From Vibrio tarriae (GTDB lineage Bacteria > Pseudomonadota > Gammaproteobacteria > Enterobacterales > Vibrionaceae), in assembly GCF_002216685.1 (NCBI RefSeq), contig NZ_CP022352.1, positions 62,001 to 126,000 on the forward strand: a stretch of 64,000 nt of DNA, given 5' to 3'. The notes beneath the pieces were generated by a model. That model did no database searches, was not told the DNA's origin, and saw nothing but the letters and a program-made list of their open reading frames with translations. Shown one piece after another: positions 26,531-35,326 of the stretch. Numbering within the stretch: the first letter of the stretch is position 1; every line of letters starts with the position of its first letter. The position numbers were made by a program, and so were the translations under genes.

Positions 26531-26945
26531 GCTTCGTAGCCTATTGTTTACCAATGACCTTTTTAACACTTTTAGTTGAAAAGCATTTTACGAAAATGCA
26601 TCGGACAAGCACATGTCCAACGCCAAAAGCTGTGAAGTTGGCAACCAAAATTTAAAATGATCAAGGTTGAGTTGACCACGGTTAAGAGTCCGCGACAAAG
26701 AAAGCCAGATCACAGCGATGATGCAGCCTTTTGTGAAACCAGGCTTTGAGTGTTGAACATCCAACAACGTTGAAGCATCGAGGCTTGCTAGTTTTCAGCG
26801 ACTTTGAAATCACGGAACTTTCAACACTTTCTACCAAATATTCATCAGGCTAAAACACAGAACCAAATCGGGCAACTTGAACGCTAAAAGCTGCATGTTC
26901 AGCGCAACTAAGGTTAGATATTGATAATTTTCCGCTTCAAGAAGC
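26531..26945 (-). repeat. Recurring DUF645-like cassette c3
   Basis: Conserved frame intact: LSLSRTLNRGQLNL to LDMCLSDAFS. Confidence 0.7.
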
Positions 26946-27066
26946 TAACGCCCGCCTAAGGGGCTGACAACGCATAACACAAAACTCAAACACAACAACT
27001 GCAACCACCGCGGCTCATTGGGACTGGAAACACCACGCGTTGACAGTCCCTTTGAGGCGTTTGTTA
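26946..27066 (-). repeat. VCR attC
   Basis: Closes the small-membrane-protein cassette at 27096; end repeats GTTATGTGTTT/AAACACATAAC. Confidence 0.97.
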
Positions 27067-27095
27067 TGTGTTTGAACTCTAAGCTAAAGTTAGCC

Positions 27096-27353
27096 TCACC
27101 CAAACATGCTACGCGATATTTTATGACCCACTGCAAAGCAAACCACAGCAACACCTATGAAAACTAGGATTGAGAGTAAATATCCAACCGTCGCTGATAC
27201 GCCAAAGCCCCAAACAAACGAAAATACTAAACCTTGATATGCTTCGTATGGCCATTCAATTACTGGAAAGTGTGAACCGTCCATAACAGTAAAGATTAAA
27301 GCTGCCAATCCTAATAGTGATGCCACAATCCCAAATATGCTTGATCTATTCAT
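27096..27353 (-). CDS. Small two-helix membrane protein
   Basis: An 85-residue protein with an N-terminal helix (IFGIVASLLGLAALIFTVM), a short exposed loop (SHFPVIEWPYEAYQG) and a second long hydrophobic region ending in GHKISRSMFG. No family is recognised. The start ATG at 27353 is the first in the cassette with a leader of normal length. Confidence 0.65.
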   Translation of the reverse strand: MNRSSIFGIVASLLGLAALIFTVMDGSHFPVIEWPYEAYQGLVFSFVWGFGVSATVGYLLSILVFIGVAVVCFAVGHKISRSMFG

Positions 27354-27426
27354 GCTGAAAACTAAGTTGGAAACAAGTCTGCCAATTCTATGTGCTTGAT
27401 TCGATTGGGACTAGTTAAAAAACACA

Positions 27427-27548
27427 TAACGCCCGCCTAAGGGGCTGGCAACGCATACCACTAAACCCAAACACAACAACCGAAACCACCGCGGCTCAAT
27501 GGGACTGGAAACGCCGCGCGTTGACAGTCCCTCTTGAGGCGTTTGTTA
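27427..27548 (-). repeat. VCR attC
   Basis: Closes recurring cassette c4; end repeats GTTAGTTTC/GAAACTAAC. Confidence 0.97.
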
Positions 27549-27960
27549 GTTTCGTAGCCTATTGTTTTCCAATGACTTATTTAACAAATTTCTTTGAAAG
27601 CCATTTTACGTAAATGCATCAAACAAACACACGTCCAACACCAAAAGCTGTGAAGTTGGCAGCCAAAATTTAAAACGATCAAGGTTGAGTTGACCACGGT
27701 TAAGAGTCCGCGACAAAGAAAACCAGATCACTGCAATGATGCAGCCTTTATGAAGCCAAATCTTCCTCGTGGAACATCCAAGAATATTGAAGCTTCGAGG
27801 CTTGTTGGTTTTCAGCGACTTTGAACCAGCTGAATTTTCAACACATTCTACCAAATCAGCATCAGGCAAAACTCAAAAGCTAAATTGTGCAACTTGTACG
27901 CTTAAAGCTGATTTTTCAGAACGTTGAACCTGAGCTTTTGATGATTTTTTAGATAGAAAC
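27549..27960 (-). repeat. Recurring DUF645-like cassette c4
   Basis: Longest form of the frame: 87 codons at 27606-27869, from MPDADLVECVENSAGSKSLK through STRKIWLHKGC to LDVCLFDAFT, without interruption. Confidence 0.7.
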
Positions 27961-28083
27961 TAACGCCCGCCTAAGGGGCTGGCAACGCATAACCACTAAA
28001 CTCAAACACAACAACTGCAACCACCGCGGCTCAATGGGACTGGAAACGCCACGCGTTGACAGTCCCTCTTGAGGCGTTTGTTA
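27961..28083 (-). repeat. VCR attC
   Basis: Closes recurring cassette c5; end repeats GTTAGTTTC/GAAACTAAC. Confidence 0.97.
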
Positions 28084-28496
28084 GTTTCGTAGCCTATTGT
28101 TTAACAATGACTTTTTAAACTCATTTGCTTGAAAGTGATTTTACGTAAAAGCATCACGCAAACACACTTCCAACGCCAAAAGCTGTGAGGTTGGCTGCCA
28201 AAACTTAAAACGACCAAGGTTAGTTTGGCCACGGTTAAGAGTCCGCGACAAAGAAAACCAGATCACAGCGATGATGCTGCCTTTTGTGAAACCAAACTTT
28301 CCGTGTGGAACATCCGACAACATGAAGCATCGAGGTTTTTGAGCTTTCAGCGACTTTGAAATAATTGAACTTTCAACGCTTTCTACCAAATCAGTATCAA
28401 ACAAAACTCAAAAACCTAATTGTGCAACTTGAACGCTAAAAGCTGAATTTTCAGAACATTGTGCGTGAATTATTGATAATTTTTCCTGAGAGAAAC
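28084..28496 (-). repeat. Recurring DUF645-like cassette c5
   Basis: 87-codon frame at 28141-28404. Its middle reads VPHGKFGFTKGS, the same DNA that gives STRKVWFHKG in c13 and c18, because of small indels. Confidence 0.7.
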
Positions 28497-28618
28497 TAAC
28501 GCCCGCCTAAGGGGCTGGCAACGCATACCACTGAACTCAAACACAACAACCGAAACCACCGCTGCTCAATGGGACTGGAAACGCCGCGCGTTGACAGTCC
28601 CTCTTGAGGCGTTTGTTA
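28497..28618 (-). repeat. VCR attC
   Basis: Closes the 28641 cassette; end repeats GTTAGCCGTGC/GCACGGCTAAC. Confidence 0.97.
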
Positions 28619-28640
28619 GCCGTGCGAAACATTATCTAGA

Positions 28641-29006
28641 TTAGTCCGCCATGAATGACGCTTTACTATGCGCATCTGCGTCTGCTTGGCCTTGACAACT
28701 TTCACAATACGCACCGTCATTTTGATAATACGCAACCAAGTCATCGTCATCTAAGATATTGGGGCATTCTTGATGTTCTTCTTCAAATTCATGCGTATAG
28801 CCTGAGCATTGGACATCTTCGATCAAATGTCGGATTGATTTATCAAAGTGATACTTCTGACTTTCAGACAGAGCCTCATAACCATTTCGACAGGAAAACT
28901 CTGCTATTCCCATAATTACCCTTTCATCGGCACCGTTGCTACGAGCAGATTCTTCAAGAATAACTGGGCAATTATCAATAATTTCTTTTAATGCTTCTAA
29001 GTTCAT
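28641..29006 (-). CDS. Hypothetical acidic protein with a CESC motif
   Basis: A 121-residue protein starting MNLEALKEIIDNCPVILEES, with TAGGTAGGA in front of the ATG at 29006; the longer frame from 29042 lacks a ribosome-binding site. It is acidic, helical at the N-terminus, and has a cysteine- and histidine-containing C-terminal half (QCSGYTHEFEEEHQECPNIL, YCESCQGQADADAH) that could bind a metal. The protein family is not recognised. Confidence 0.65.
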   Translation of the reverse strand: MNLEALKEIIDNCPVILEESARSNGADERVIMGIAEFSCRNGYEALSESQKYHFDKSIRHLIEDVQCSGYTHEFEEEHQECPNILDDDDLVAYYQNDGAYCESCQGQADADAHSKASFMAD

Positions 29007-29052
29007 TTTTATCCTACCTATTACTTTTAACGTTGAATTCAAATAGCACGGC

Positions 29053-29174
29053 TAACGCCCGCCTAAGGGGCTGACAACGCATTACCACTAAACTCAAACA
29101 CAACAACGGTAACCACCGCGGCTCAATGGGACTGAAAACGCCACGCGTTGGCAGTCCCTTTGAGGCGTTTGTTA
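29053..29174 (-). repeat. VCR attC, AA/GG variant
   Basis: Closes the VOC cassette at 29186; end repeats GTTATAGC/GCTATAAC. Carries ACTGAAAACG with TTGGCAGT instead of ACTGGAAACG with TTGACAGT. Confidence 0.97.
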
Positions 29175-29185
29175 TAGCGGTGCTT

Positions 29186-29575
29186 TTAGTTACCCGTGGA
29201 CATATGATGTGTTGCACATAGCTTATTGCCTGCTGGATCTCGTAAATAAGCTAAATACATTTTTCTTTGTCCACTCGTTCTGATACCCGGAGGATCTTCA
29301 CAAGCAACACCACCATTTCCTAAACCGGCTGCATGCCATGCTTCTACTAACTCTGGACTACTAACTTTAAAACCAATTGTCATCCCATTACCATGCGTCG
29401 CAGGTTCACCATTCACTGGTTTCGTAATACCAAGTACACCGTCTTGGTTTATGTAGAGACAGCGGCCTTTAGCGTCAATAACACCCGCCGGATAACCTAA
29501 CACTGACAATATTGCATCATAGAAAACCTTTGACTTTTCAATGTCATTTGAGCCGATCATGATGTGACTAAACAT
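29186..29575 (-). CDS. VOC family protein
   Basis: A 129-residue protein from MFSHIMIGSNDIEKSKVFYD, the first beta-strand and helix of the vicinal-oxygen-chelate fold. KMYLAYLRDPAGNKLCATHH is the usual C-terminal metal-site strand. Such cassette proteins may be lyases or binding proteins for drugs or other small molecules; the ligand is unknown. The ATG at 29575 is preceded by AAAGGAACAAGT. Confidence 0.8.
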   Translation of the reverse strand: MFSHIMIGSNDIEKSKVFYDAILSVLGYPAGVIDAKGRCLYINQDGVLGITKPVNGEPATHGNGMTIGFKVSSPELVEAWHAAGLGNGGVACEDPPGIRTSGQRKMYLAYLRDPAGNKLCATHHMSTGN

Positions 29576-29659
29576 ACTTGTTCCTTTTGTTGAGCAAAGT
29601 CGGAATTTACTCTGAGGCATCGATTGAGCAATGTCTAGGTTGAAATGTGAGATAAGCTA

Positions 29660-29782
29660 TAACGCCCGCCTAAGGGGCTGGCAACGCATTACCACTAAAC
29701 TCAAACACAACAACCGTAACCACCGCGGCTCAATGGGACTGGAAACGCTACGCGTTGACAGTCCCTCTTGAGGCGTTTGTTA
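29660..29782 (-). repeat. VCR attC
   Basis: Closes nucleotidyltransferase cassette A; its TAA is the gene's stop. End repeats GTTATGGCGCAA/TTGCGCCATAAC. Confidence 0.97.
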
Positions 29783-30316
29783 TGGCGCAATTCTCAAGTT
29801 AGGCCACACAGCCAGCCAACCCTTTGACTTTACTCGATTTTCGAAGATTCCATATGCTCGTTTAGGATTATGTGTGATGAATCCTTGAAATAAACTCTCG
29901 AAACCAAAGGCTGATATACATTCGTAACGATCATGCTCGACTTTTCTCACCGCTACCGCCGTTTCTTTTTCAGGCCAATAGCTCATGGCATCCAATATGC
30001 TTTGGTAAGCATTGTCGCCATTTTGTAAGTGCATCTTAGCTTGATTTTTCACTTGCCAATTGAGCTGGGGCATTTGCTCCGACAACTTGAGCTCAAGTGA
30101 TTTTTCATAATCTGAATCTAAACGATCGGCATCGAAGAAAATGACATCAATGTCGTTTAATGGCGTCAGCTTTACGTTGTGATGTAAAGAGTCCCAGACA
30201 AGATTTCGCACAAAACCTGCGGCTATGTAGCATTGAGGCAGTTCAAGCTGGTAGACACATTCTAGTGCTTCAAGTCGAATGGGATCTTTTCTAATTAAAT
30301 CAACGATACCTTTCAT
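29780..30316 (-). CDS. Nucleotidyltransferase family protein (DUF925-like), copy A
   Basis: A 178-residue protein from MKGIVDLIRKDPIRLEALEC. It has YIAAGFVRNLVWD followed by PLNDIDVIFFDADRL, the GG/GS-type turn and DxD metal-binding carboxylates of a nucleotidyltransferase fold. The whole matches the DUF925 group. Targets are unknown. The reading frame stays open upstream into the VCR (MRCQPLRRAL...), but the internal ATG is the usual start. A near-identical copy lies at 44270. Confidence 0.75.
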   Translation of the reverse strand: MKGIVDLIRKDPIRLEALECVYQLELPQCYIAAGFVRNLVWDSLHHNVKLTPLNDIDVIFFDADRLDSDYEKSLELKLSEQMPQLNWQVKNQAKMHLQNGDNAYQSILDAMSYWPEKETAVAVRKVEHDRYECISAFGFESLFQGFITHNPKRAYGIFENRVKSKGWLAVWPNLRIAP

Positions 30317-30331
30317 TTTCACCTTGCGCCA

Positions 30332-30453
30332 TAACGCCCGCCTAAGGGGCTGGCAACGCATAACACTAGACTAAAACGCAACAACCGTAACCACTGCAGC
30401 TCAATAGGACTGGAAACGCCACGCGTTGACAGTCCCGCTTGAGGCGTTTGTTA
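30332..30453 (-). repeat. VCR attC
   Basis: Closes the ParDE cassette, whose genes run the other way; end repeats GTTATGCGC/GCGCATAAC. Confidence 0.97.
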
Positions 30454-30477
30454 TGCGCGCCTTGCCCAAAATGCCAT

Positions 30478-30507
30478 TTGATACCATAATTAGGTACTTT
30501 TTGGTAT
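30478..30507 (+). promoter_or_regulatory. Candidate parDE promoter/operator
   Basis: TTGATA at 30478-30483 could be a -35 box for the reversed toxin-antitoxin genes, with a weak TGGTAT at 30502. ATACC at 30481-30485 and GGTAT at 30503-30507 form a short dyad that overlaps it, where an autoregulating antitoxin could bind. Evidence is sequence pattern only. Confidence 0.3.
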
Positions 30508-30523
30508 TTATGGAGATGGGCTC

Positions 30524-30766
30524 ATGGCTAAAAACACAAGTATCACTCTTGGTGAACACTTCGATGTCTTTATTACAAGCCAAATACAAAGTGGACGTTA
30601 CGGCTCAGCAAGTGAAGTCATTCGCTCTGCGCTACGTCTACTCGAGAACCAAGAAACCAAACTACAGTCACTCCGTCAATTACTCGTTGAAGGTGAGCAA
30701 AGTGGTGATGCTGATTATGACCTTGATAGCTTCATCAATGAACTCGATAGTGAAAACATTCGATGA
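30524..30766 (+). CDS. parD: ParD-type antitoxin
   Basis: An 80-residue protein: MAKNTSITLGEHFDVFITSQ and GRYGSASEVIRSALRLLENQE form the ribbon-helix-helix DNA-binding domain of ParD, followed by an acidic tail (DADYDLDSFINELDSENIR) that would wrap the toxin. GGAG lies 9 bases upstream. It overlaps the toxin gene by 4 bases. The pair runs opposite to the cassette direction, so it must have its own promoter. It should stabilise the array against cassette loss. Confidence 0.9.
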   Translation: MAKNTSITLGEHFDVFITSQIQSGRYGSASEVIRSALRLLENQETKLQSLRQLLVEGEQSGDADYDLDSFINELDSENIR

Positions 30767-31062
30767 AACCATTTAATCTTACTGTCGCCGCTAAAGCCGA
30801 TTTACGGGATATTGCTTTATTCACTCAACGACGCTGGGGAAAAGAGCAGCGAAATGTTTATTTAAAGCAATTCGATGATTCCTTTTGGCTTTTAGCGGAA
30901 AATCCCGACATCGGTAAATCATGCGATGAAATTCGAGAGGGATACAGAAAATTTCCCCAAGGGAGCCACGTCATCTTTTATCAGCAAATCGGCAGCCAAC
31001 AAATCAGGGTGATCCGAATTCTTCATAAGAGCATGGATGTGAACCCAATATTTGGCGCATAA
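30763..31062 (+). CDS. parE: ParE-type toxin
   Basis: A 99-residue RelE/ParE-fold protein: MKPFNLTVAAKADLRDIALF at the start, RRWGKEQRNVYLKQFDDSFWLLAENP, then HVIFYQQIGSQQIRVIRILH near the end. ParE toxins poison DNA gyrase; RelE relatives cleave mRNA. Pairing with a ParD-type antitoxin favours the gyrase type. Its stop codon is the TAA of the core site of the next attC at 31060-31062. Confidence 0.9.
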   Translation: MKPFNLTVAAKADLRDIALFTQRRWGKEQRNVYLKQFDDSFWLLAENPDIGKSCDEIREGYRKFPQGSHVIFYQQIGSQQIRVIRILHKSMDVNPIFGA

Positions 31063-31182
31063 CGCCCGCCTAAGGGGCTGACAACGCATAACAACCAAAC
31101 TCAAACACAACAACCGTAACCACCGCGGCTCAATGGGACTGGAAACGCCACGCGTTGACAGTCCCTCTTGAGGCGTTTGTTA
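31060..31182 (-). repeat. VCR attC shared as stop by two genes
   Basis: Its right-hand TAA (minus) ends the GNAT gene at 31180 and its left-hand TAA (plus) ends parE. Closes the GNAT cassette; end repeats GTTAGGCAAAAT/ATTTTGCCTAAC. Confidence 0.97.
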
Positions 31183-31620
31183 GGCAAAATTCAACCGCTT
31201 CACGTAAACGTGCGATGTTTTGGAATGTGTAAAACCTATCGAACGATAAAACACATGCGATTCTTCTCGAGATACATTAGACCGAACCACGATTTGTTTT
31301 AACCCCTGGCTACTCGCCCATTTTTCGGCAGCATTCACTAATGCTTCGGCGATTCCATTGCGTCGATATTCTGCGCCAACAATAAGTCCAGTAATTTCTG
31401 CTATAAAGCCTGATTCTAGGAATACGCGTTTTTCGACGACTATCCAACCACAAACATTCAAATCTGAAACAGCAACAAAAACAAAATGCAAAGGTGAGCT
31501 TATTAATTCACTTAACCAATTCTCTGTTTCCTTGTGACTAGCTTTATAACCCAATTCGGATGTCAATTGAGCTAGATCTTTTGAAATATCCATTTTTGCT
31601 TGAACAGCTTCAAACCGCAT
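31180..31620 (-). CDS. GNAT N-acetyltransferase
   Basis: A 146-residue GNAT protein with ITGLIVGAEYRRNGIAEALV (motif A, about residues 75-94), then EKWASSQGLKQIVVRSNV and the FYRSIGFTHSKTSHVYVK C-terminal strand. It resembles aminoglycoside 6'-acetyltransferases in length and in the ending, but resistance is not implied. GGAGAG precedes the ATG. Stop from the VCR. Confidence 0.85.
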   Translation of the reverse strand: MRFEAVQAKMDISKDLAQLTSELGYKASHKETENWLSELISSPLHFVFVAVSDLNVCGWIVVEKRVFLESGFIAEITGLIVGAEYRRNGIAEALVNAAEKWASSQGLKQIVVRSNVSREESHVFYRSIGFTHSKTSHVYVKRLNFA

Positions 31621-31640
31621 GAAGAACTCTCCATTTTGCC

Positions 31641-31763
31641 TAACGCCCGCCTAAGGGGCTGGCAACGCATTACCACTAAACTGAAACACAGCAACCGTAA
31701 CCACCGCGGCTCAATGGGACTGGAAACGCCGCGCGTTGACAGTCCCTCTTGAGGCGTTTGTTA
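31641..31763 (-). repeat. VCR attC
   Basis: Closes the cassette with the in-frame amber codon; end repeats GTTAGCCAGAT/ATCTGGCTAAC. Confidence 0.97.
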
Positions 31764-32099
31764 GCCAGATAGTCCAACCAAGAGCGACCCTACAGCTAGC
31801 AAACCTGATATTACAATCGCAGCTATAGATACTCTATGAGCTCGATTAGCTGTTTCAATTGCGTGTTGATATTGACAATACTGCTAGTAATTAAAATAAC
31901 TCTGAGGACTAACTTTCCATTCAAAGCTCTCATGTTTAGCAATGGGTTTCTCTTGTGCGGCGCTCAGAATAAAAATGTCATGTCGAATAAAGTCAAACTC
32001 AACTGAAGACAAACCACACTTGTTACAAGCTTGTTCTTTGGAAAAGTTTTTGTTCTCTAATGCGTATTCGATTAATTTTATATACGCATGTTTGTCCAT
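31761..32099 (-). pseudogene. Small membrane-anchored protein with an in-frame TAG
   Basis: From the ATG at 32099 the frame reads MDKHAYIKLIEYALENKNFS, then SPQSYFNY, then TAG at 31884-31886. Reading on in the same frame gives QYCQYQHAIETANRAHRVSI and a membrane helix (AAIVISGLLAVGSLLVGLSG) ending at the VCR TAA. The 112-codon product with an N-terminal helical domain and a C-terminal helix looks like one original gene broken by a nonsense mutation. Alternatively the truncated 71-residue protein is used. No family name is known to me. Confidence 0.7.
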
Positions 32100-32116
32100 G
32101 ATTATCTCCATCTGGC

Positions 32117-32238
32117 TAACGCCCGCCTAAGGGGCTGGCAACGCATAACACTAAACTCAAACACAACAACCAAAACCACCGCGGCTCATTGGGACTGGAA
32201 ACGCCACGCGTTGACAGTCCCTCTTGAGGCGTTTGTTA
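32117..32238 (-). repeat. VCR attC
   Basis: Closes recurring cassette c6; end repeats GTTAGCTTC/GAAGCTAAC. Confidence 0.97.
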
Positions 32239-32652
32239 GCTTCGTAGCCTATTGTTTAACAATGATTTTTTTAAACACATTTGCTTGAAAGGCATTTTAC
32301 GCAAAAGCATCATACAAACACACGTCCAACGCCAAAAGCTGTGAAGTTGGCTGCCAAAACTTAAAACGATCTAGGCTAAGTTGGCCACGGTTAAGAGTCC
32401 GCGACAAAGAAAACCAGATCACAGCGATGATGCAGCCTTTTGTGAAACCAAACTTGCCGTGTGGAACATTCAACAACCTTGAAGCATCGAGGCTTGTGGG
32501 TTTTCAGCGGCTTTGAACCTGCTGAACTTTCAACACTTTCTACCAAATCGGCATCAGAAACACTCGAAAGCCAAGTTGTGAAATTTGAATGCTAAAAGCT
32601 GAATTTTCACAACAAATGAGCTTGGATTTTGATGATTTTTGCTTCAAGAAGC
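32239..32652 (-). repeat. Recurring DUF645-like cassette c6
   Basis: Conserved frame intact: SRTLNRGQLSLDRFKFW to LDVCLYDAFA. Confidence 0.7.
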
Positions 32653-32774
32653 TAACGCCCGCCTAAGGGGCTGGCAACGCATAACACTAAACTCAAACAC
32701 AACAACCGTAACCACCGCGGCTCAATGGGACTGGAAACGCCACGCGTTGACAGTCCCTCTTGAGGCGTTTGTTA
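32653..32774 (-). repeat. VCR attC
   Basis: Closes the IS-interrupted GNAT cassette; end repeats GTTATGTTT/AAACATAAC, the second half lying on the other side of IS copy 3. Confidence 0.97.
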
Positions 32775-32882
32775 TGTTTCTGGCCACGATGTACGACTTA
32801 AGCCATAAACCGCATGATCTACGACACGACCATTTAAATTTTCTGCACGAGTAATTGTCCCCTCAAGCACGAATCCTAAACG
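32772..32882 (-). pseudogene. GNAT acetyltransferase, C-terminal 36 residues
   Basis: The frame RLGFVLEGTITRAENLNGR followed by VVDHAVYGLSR is the C-terminus of a RimJ/RimL-type acetyltransferase. All upstream codons are missing at the IS3-family copy. It still ends at the VCR TAA. Confidence 0.75.
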
Positions 32883-32915
32883 TGGTGTACCCCACAAAAA
32901 GTAGACAGCACATAA

Positions 32916-33767
32916 CTACCTACTTTCGTACTCAACTGGGCTGACATACCCCAACGCTGAGTGTCTTCTTCTGCGATTGTAAAATACCTCGATGTATTCG
33001 AAGATGCCCATCCGAGCTTCTTCAACAGTTTGATAGTCTTCTGCGTATATCAGTTCGACTTTCAGTCGACTGTAGAACGACTCCATCACCGCATTATCCC
33101 AACAGTTGCCCTGTCGACTCATGCTCGGTACACCTCCATGCTTGCGCATGAAGTCTTGATATTTATAGGCCCTGTATTGTACACCTCGGTCCGAGTGAAT
33201 AATGACTCCCTTAGGCGGCTTACGTGACTCGAACGCCATTTTTAGAGCATTGGTGATGAGCTCGACTGTCATCGTTGTTTCTAGCGACCAACCCACAATG
33301 CGTCTTGAATGCAAGTCCATCACTGTCGCCAAGAAGAGCCAACGACTCTTCACCCAGATATACGTAATGTCCGTGACCCACTTCTGATTGGGTGTCTCTG
33401 ATTCAAAGTCTCTTCGCAGTAAATTGTCGGCAACATTCGTCATAGCCGCTACATCCTTGCTGTATTTAAACCCTTTACCATTACGTGCCATGATACCTTT
33501 TTCCTTCATGATATCAGCCACATAGTTCACGCAGCAGGCATAGCCTGCTTCGTTTAGCTCTTCGGCTATGCGCACTGAACCGTAACGCGCCCGATATTGG
33601 GCAAAGGTACACATCACTAGCTGTTCAAAGCGCTCTCGCCGCTTTGAACGCTCACTCGGCGTATGATGACACCATTTATAGTAACCGCCTCGACTCACTT
33701 CTAAGGTGCGGCACATTAAGCTAATCGAGTACTCGCCGGTGTAGCTTTCAATGAACTCGTACTTCAC
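32916..33767 (-). CDS. IS3-family transposase OrfB (copy 3)
   Basis: Identical 283-residue protein to the copy at 22319. Confidence 0.95.
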   Translation of the reverse strand: MKYEFIESYTGEYSISLMCRTLEVSRGGYYKWCHHTPSERSKRRERFEQLVMCTFAQYRARYGSVRIAEELNEAGYACCVNYVADIMKEKGIMARNGKGFKYSKDVAAMTNVADNLLRRDFESETPNQKWVTDITYIWVKSRWLFLATVMDLHSRRIVGWSLETTMTVELITNALKMAFESRKPPKGVIIHSDRGVQYRAYKYQDFMRKHGGVPSMSRQGNCWDNAVMESFYSRLKVELIYAEDYQTVEEARMGIFEYIEVFYNRRRRHSALGYVSPVEYESR

Positions 33768-34072
33768 TCTTGCTGCTTCGCGAAGTACGCCGAGACCTTT
33801 TTTAGGAATTCCATTTCATCTTTGAGCCGCTTGTTCTCGCGCCTTAGCGCTCGAAGCTCTTCGGACTCTTTCTTCGAATAATCGACACCATCTAAGGTGT
33901 TAAACTGTTTATCAGATAGGCGTGTGAACTGGCGCTTCCAGTTCCGGATCTGCTGGGCACTGATACCCAGCTCTTTAGCAACAGAGACGGCAGTTCGGCC
34001 GGGAAGGCTGGCCAGCCGAACTGCTTCTTTGCGAAACTCTTCGGTGTACGCTGGATTACGATGTTTAGCCAT
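33764..34072 (-). CDS. IS3-family transposase OrfA (copy 3)
   Basis: Identical 102-residue protein to the copy at 22014. Confidence 0.95.
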   Translation of the reverse strand: MAKHRNPAYTEEFRKEAVRLASLPGRTAVSVAKELGISAQQIRNWKRQFTRLSDKQFNTLDGVDYSKKESEELRALRRENKRLKDEMEFLKKVSAYFAKQQE

Positions 34073-34143
34073 AAATCACCTCTCAATTAGACCCTAGATC
34101 TAACTTAGTAAAGTGTCTACTAAACGTGGGGTACTCGGAAACA

Positions 34144-34265
34144 TAACGCCCGCCTAAGGGGCTGGCAACGCATAACACTAAACTCAAACACAACAACCAT
34201 AACCACCGCGGCTCAATGGGACTGGAAACGCCACGCGTTGACAGTCCCTCTTGAGGCGTTTGTTA
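34144..34265 (-). repeat. VCR attC
   Basis: Closes the MmcQ/YjbR cassette and supplies its stop; end repeats GTTATGAGGC/GCCTCATAAC. Confidence 0.97.
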
Positions 34266-34649
34266 TGAGGCGGATTCACCATCTGCTCTTGGCGTAATTC
34301 CCAACTCTTTCTGTAACCTTTTACTAAGCCCGAGCACAACAAGACGGTAGGACTCAGACAAGTAATACTTCAACTCTTCGTCTAATACACCTGACGTCTC
34401 CGTTTGTTGGATCCACTTCATCCCTCGGTTGGCAAAGTAAGGGGCGGGAATATAACCATCGTGCTCACTCAGATACTCAAAGTTCAAATCCGATGTTTTG
34501 AAAGTAAAAACGGGTTGCTGATCCTTGCCGATACTACCAATAGAAAACACTTTTCCAGCCACTTTCCAAACATGAGAGCCACCCCATTGCACTACGTATG
34601 TAGTAGCAGGAAAGGATCGACAAAACTGGTTGAACTCATCGTGATTCAT
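34263..34649 (-). CDS. MmcQ/YjbR family protein
   Basis: A 128-residue protein: MNHDEFNQFCRSFPATTYVV, VWKVAGKVFSIG, PAPYFANRGMKWIQ and LKYYLSESYRLVVLGLSKR follow the MmcQ/YjbR (DUF419) family, a CyaY-like or double-wing fold suggested to bind DNA. No pathway can be assigned. Complete cassette. Confidence 0.8.
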   Translation of the reverse strand: MNHDEFNQFCRSFPATTYVVQWGGSHVWKVAGKVFSIGSIGKDQQPVFTFKTSDLNFEYLSEHDGYIPAPYFANRGMKWIQQTETSGVLDEELKYYLSESYRLVVLGLSKRLQKELGITPRADGESAS

Positions 34650-34669
34650 CTTGTTTTCCTATAGCCTCA

Positions 34670-34791
34670 TAACGCCCGCCTAAGGGGCTGGCAACGCATA
34701 ACACTAAGCTCAACCACAACAACCGAAACCACCGCGGCTCATTGGGACTGGAAACGCCACGCGTTGACAGTCCCTCTTGAGGCGTTTGTTA
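34670..34791 (-). repeat. VCR attC
   Basis: Closes recurring cassette c7; end repeats GTTAGCTTC/GAAGCTAAC. Confidence 0.97.
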
Positions 34792-35204
34792 GCTTCGTAG
34801 CCTATTGTTTCCCAATAACTTTTAAACACCTTTGCTTGAAAGCGATTTTACGAAAAAGCATCACGCAAACACACATCCAACGCCAAAAGCTGTGAAGTTG
34901 GCAGTCAAAACTCAAAACGGTCAAGGCTAAGTTGACCACGGTTAAGAGTCCGCGACAAAGAAAGCAAGATCACAGCGATAATGCAGCCTTTTGTGAAACC
35001 AAACTTGCCGTATTGAATATCCAACAACATTGAAGCATCGAGACTTGATGATTTTCAGCGACTTTGAAACTACTGAACATTCAACACTTTTTACCAAGTC
35101 AGCATCCGAAAGACTCGAAAGCCAAGTTGTGAAATTTGAACGCTAAAAGCTGATTTTTCAGAACGATTGAGTTTGGATTTTGATGATTCCAGCCTTTAAG
35201 AAGC
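34792..35204 (-). repeat. Recurring DUF645-like cassette c7
   Basis: Conserved frame broken: the Trp codon of RFEFW is TGA here (GAGTTTTGACTGCC). Confidence 0.7.
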
Positions 35205-35326
35205 TAACGCCCGCCTAAGGGGCTGACAACGCACTACCACTAAACTCAAACACAACAACCATAACCACTACGGCTCATTGGGACTGAAAACGCCACGCGT
35301 TGGCAGTCCCTTTGAGGCGTTTGTTA
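35205..35326 (-). repeat. VCR attC, AA/GG variant
   Basis: Closes the GNAT cassette at 35324; end repeats GTTATAGGGAT/ATCCCTATAAC. Identical to the site at 63641. Confidence 0.97.

Larger units (their letters stand above)
32883..34138 (-). mobile_element. IS3-family insertion sequence, copy 3
   Basis: 1256 bp, ends TGGTGTACCCC and CCGAGTACCCC. It lies inside one cassette: the cassette start (AAACATAAC) is on its right and the gene's 3' end and attC on its left. The 5' part of the gene was lost next to the IS, which also explains the lack of a target duplication. Confidence 0.95.
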
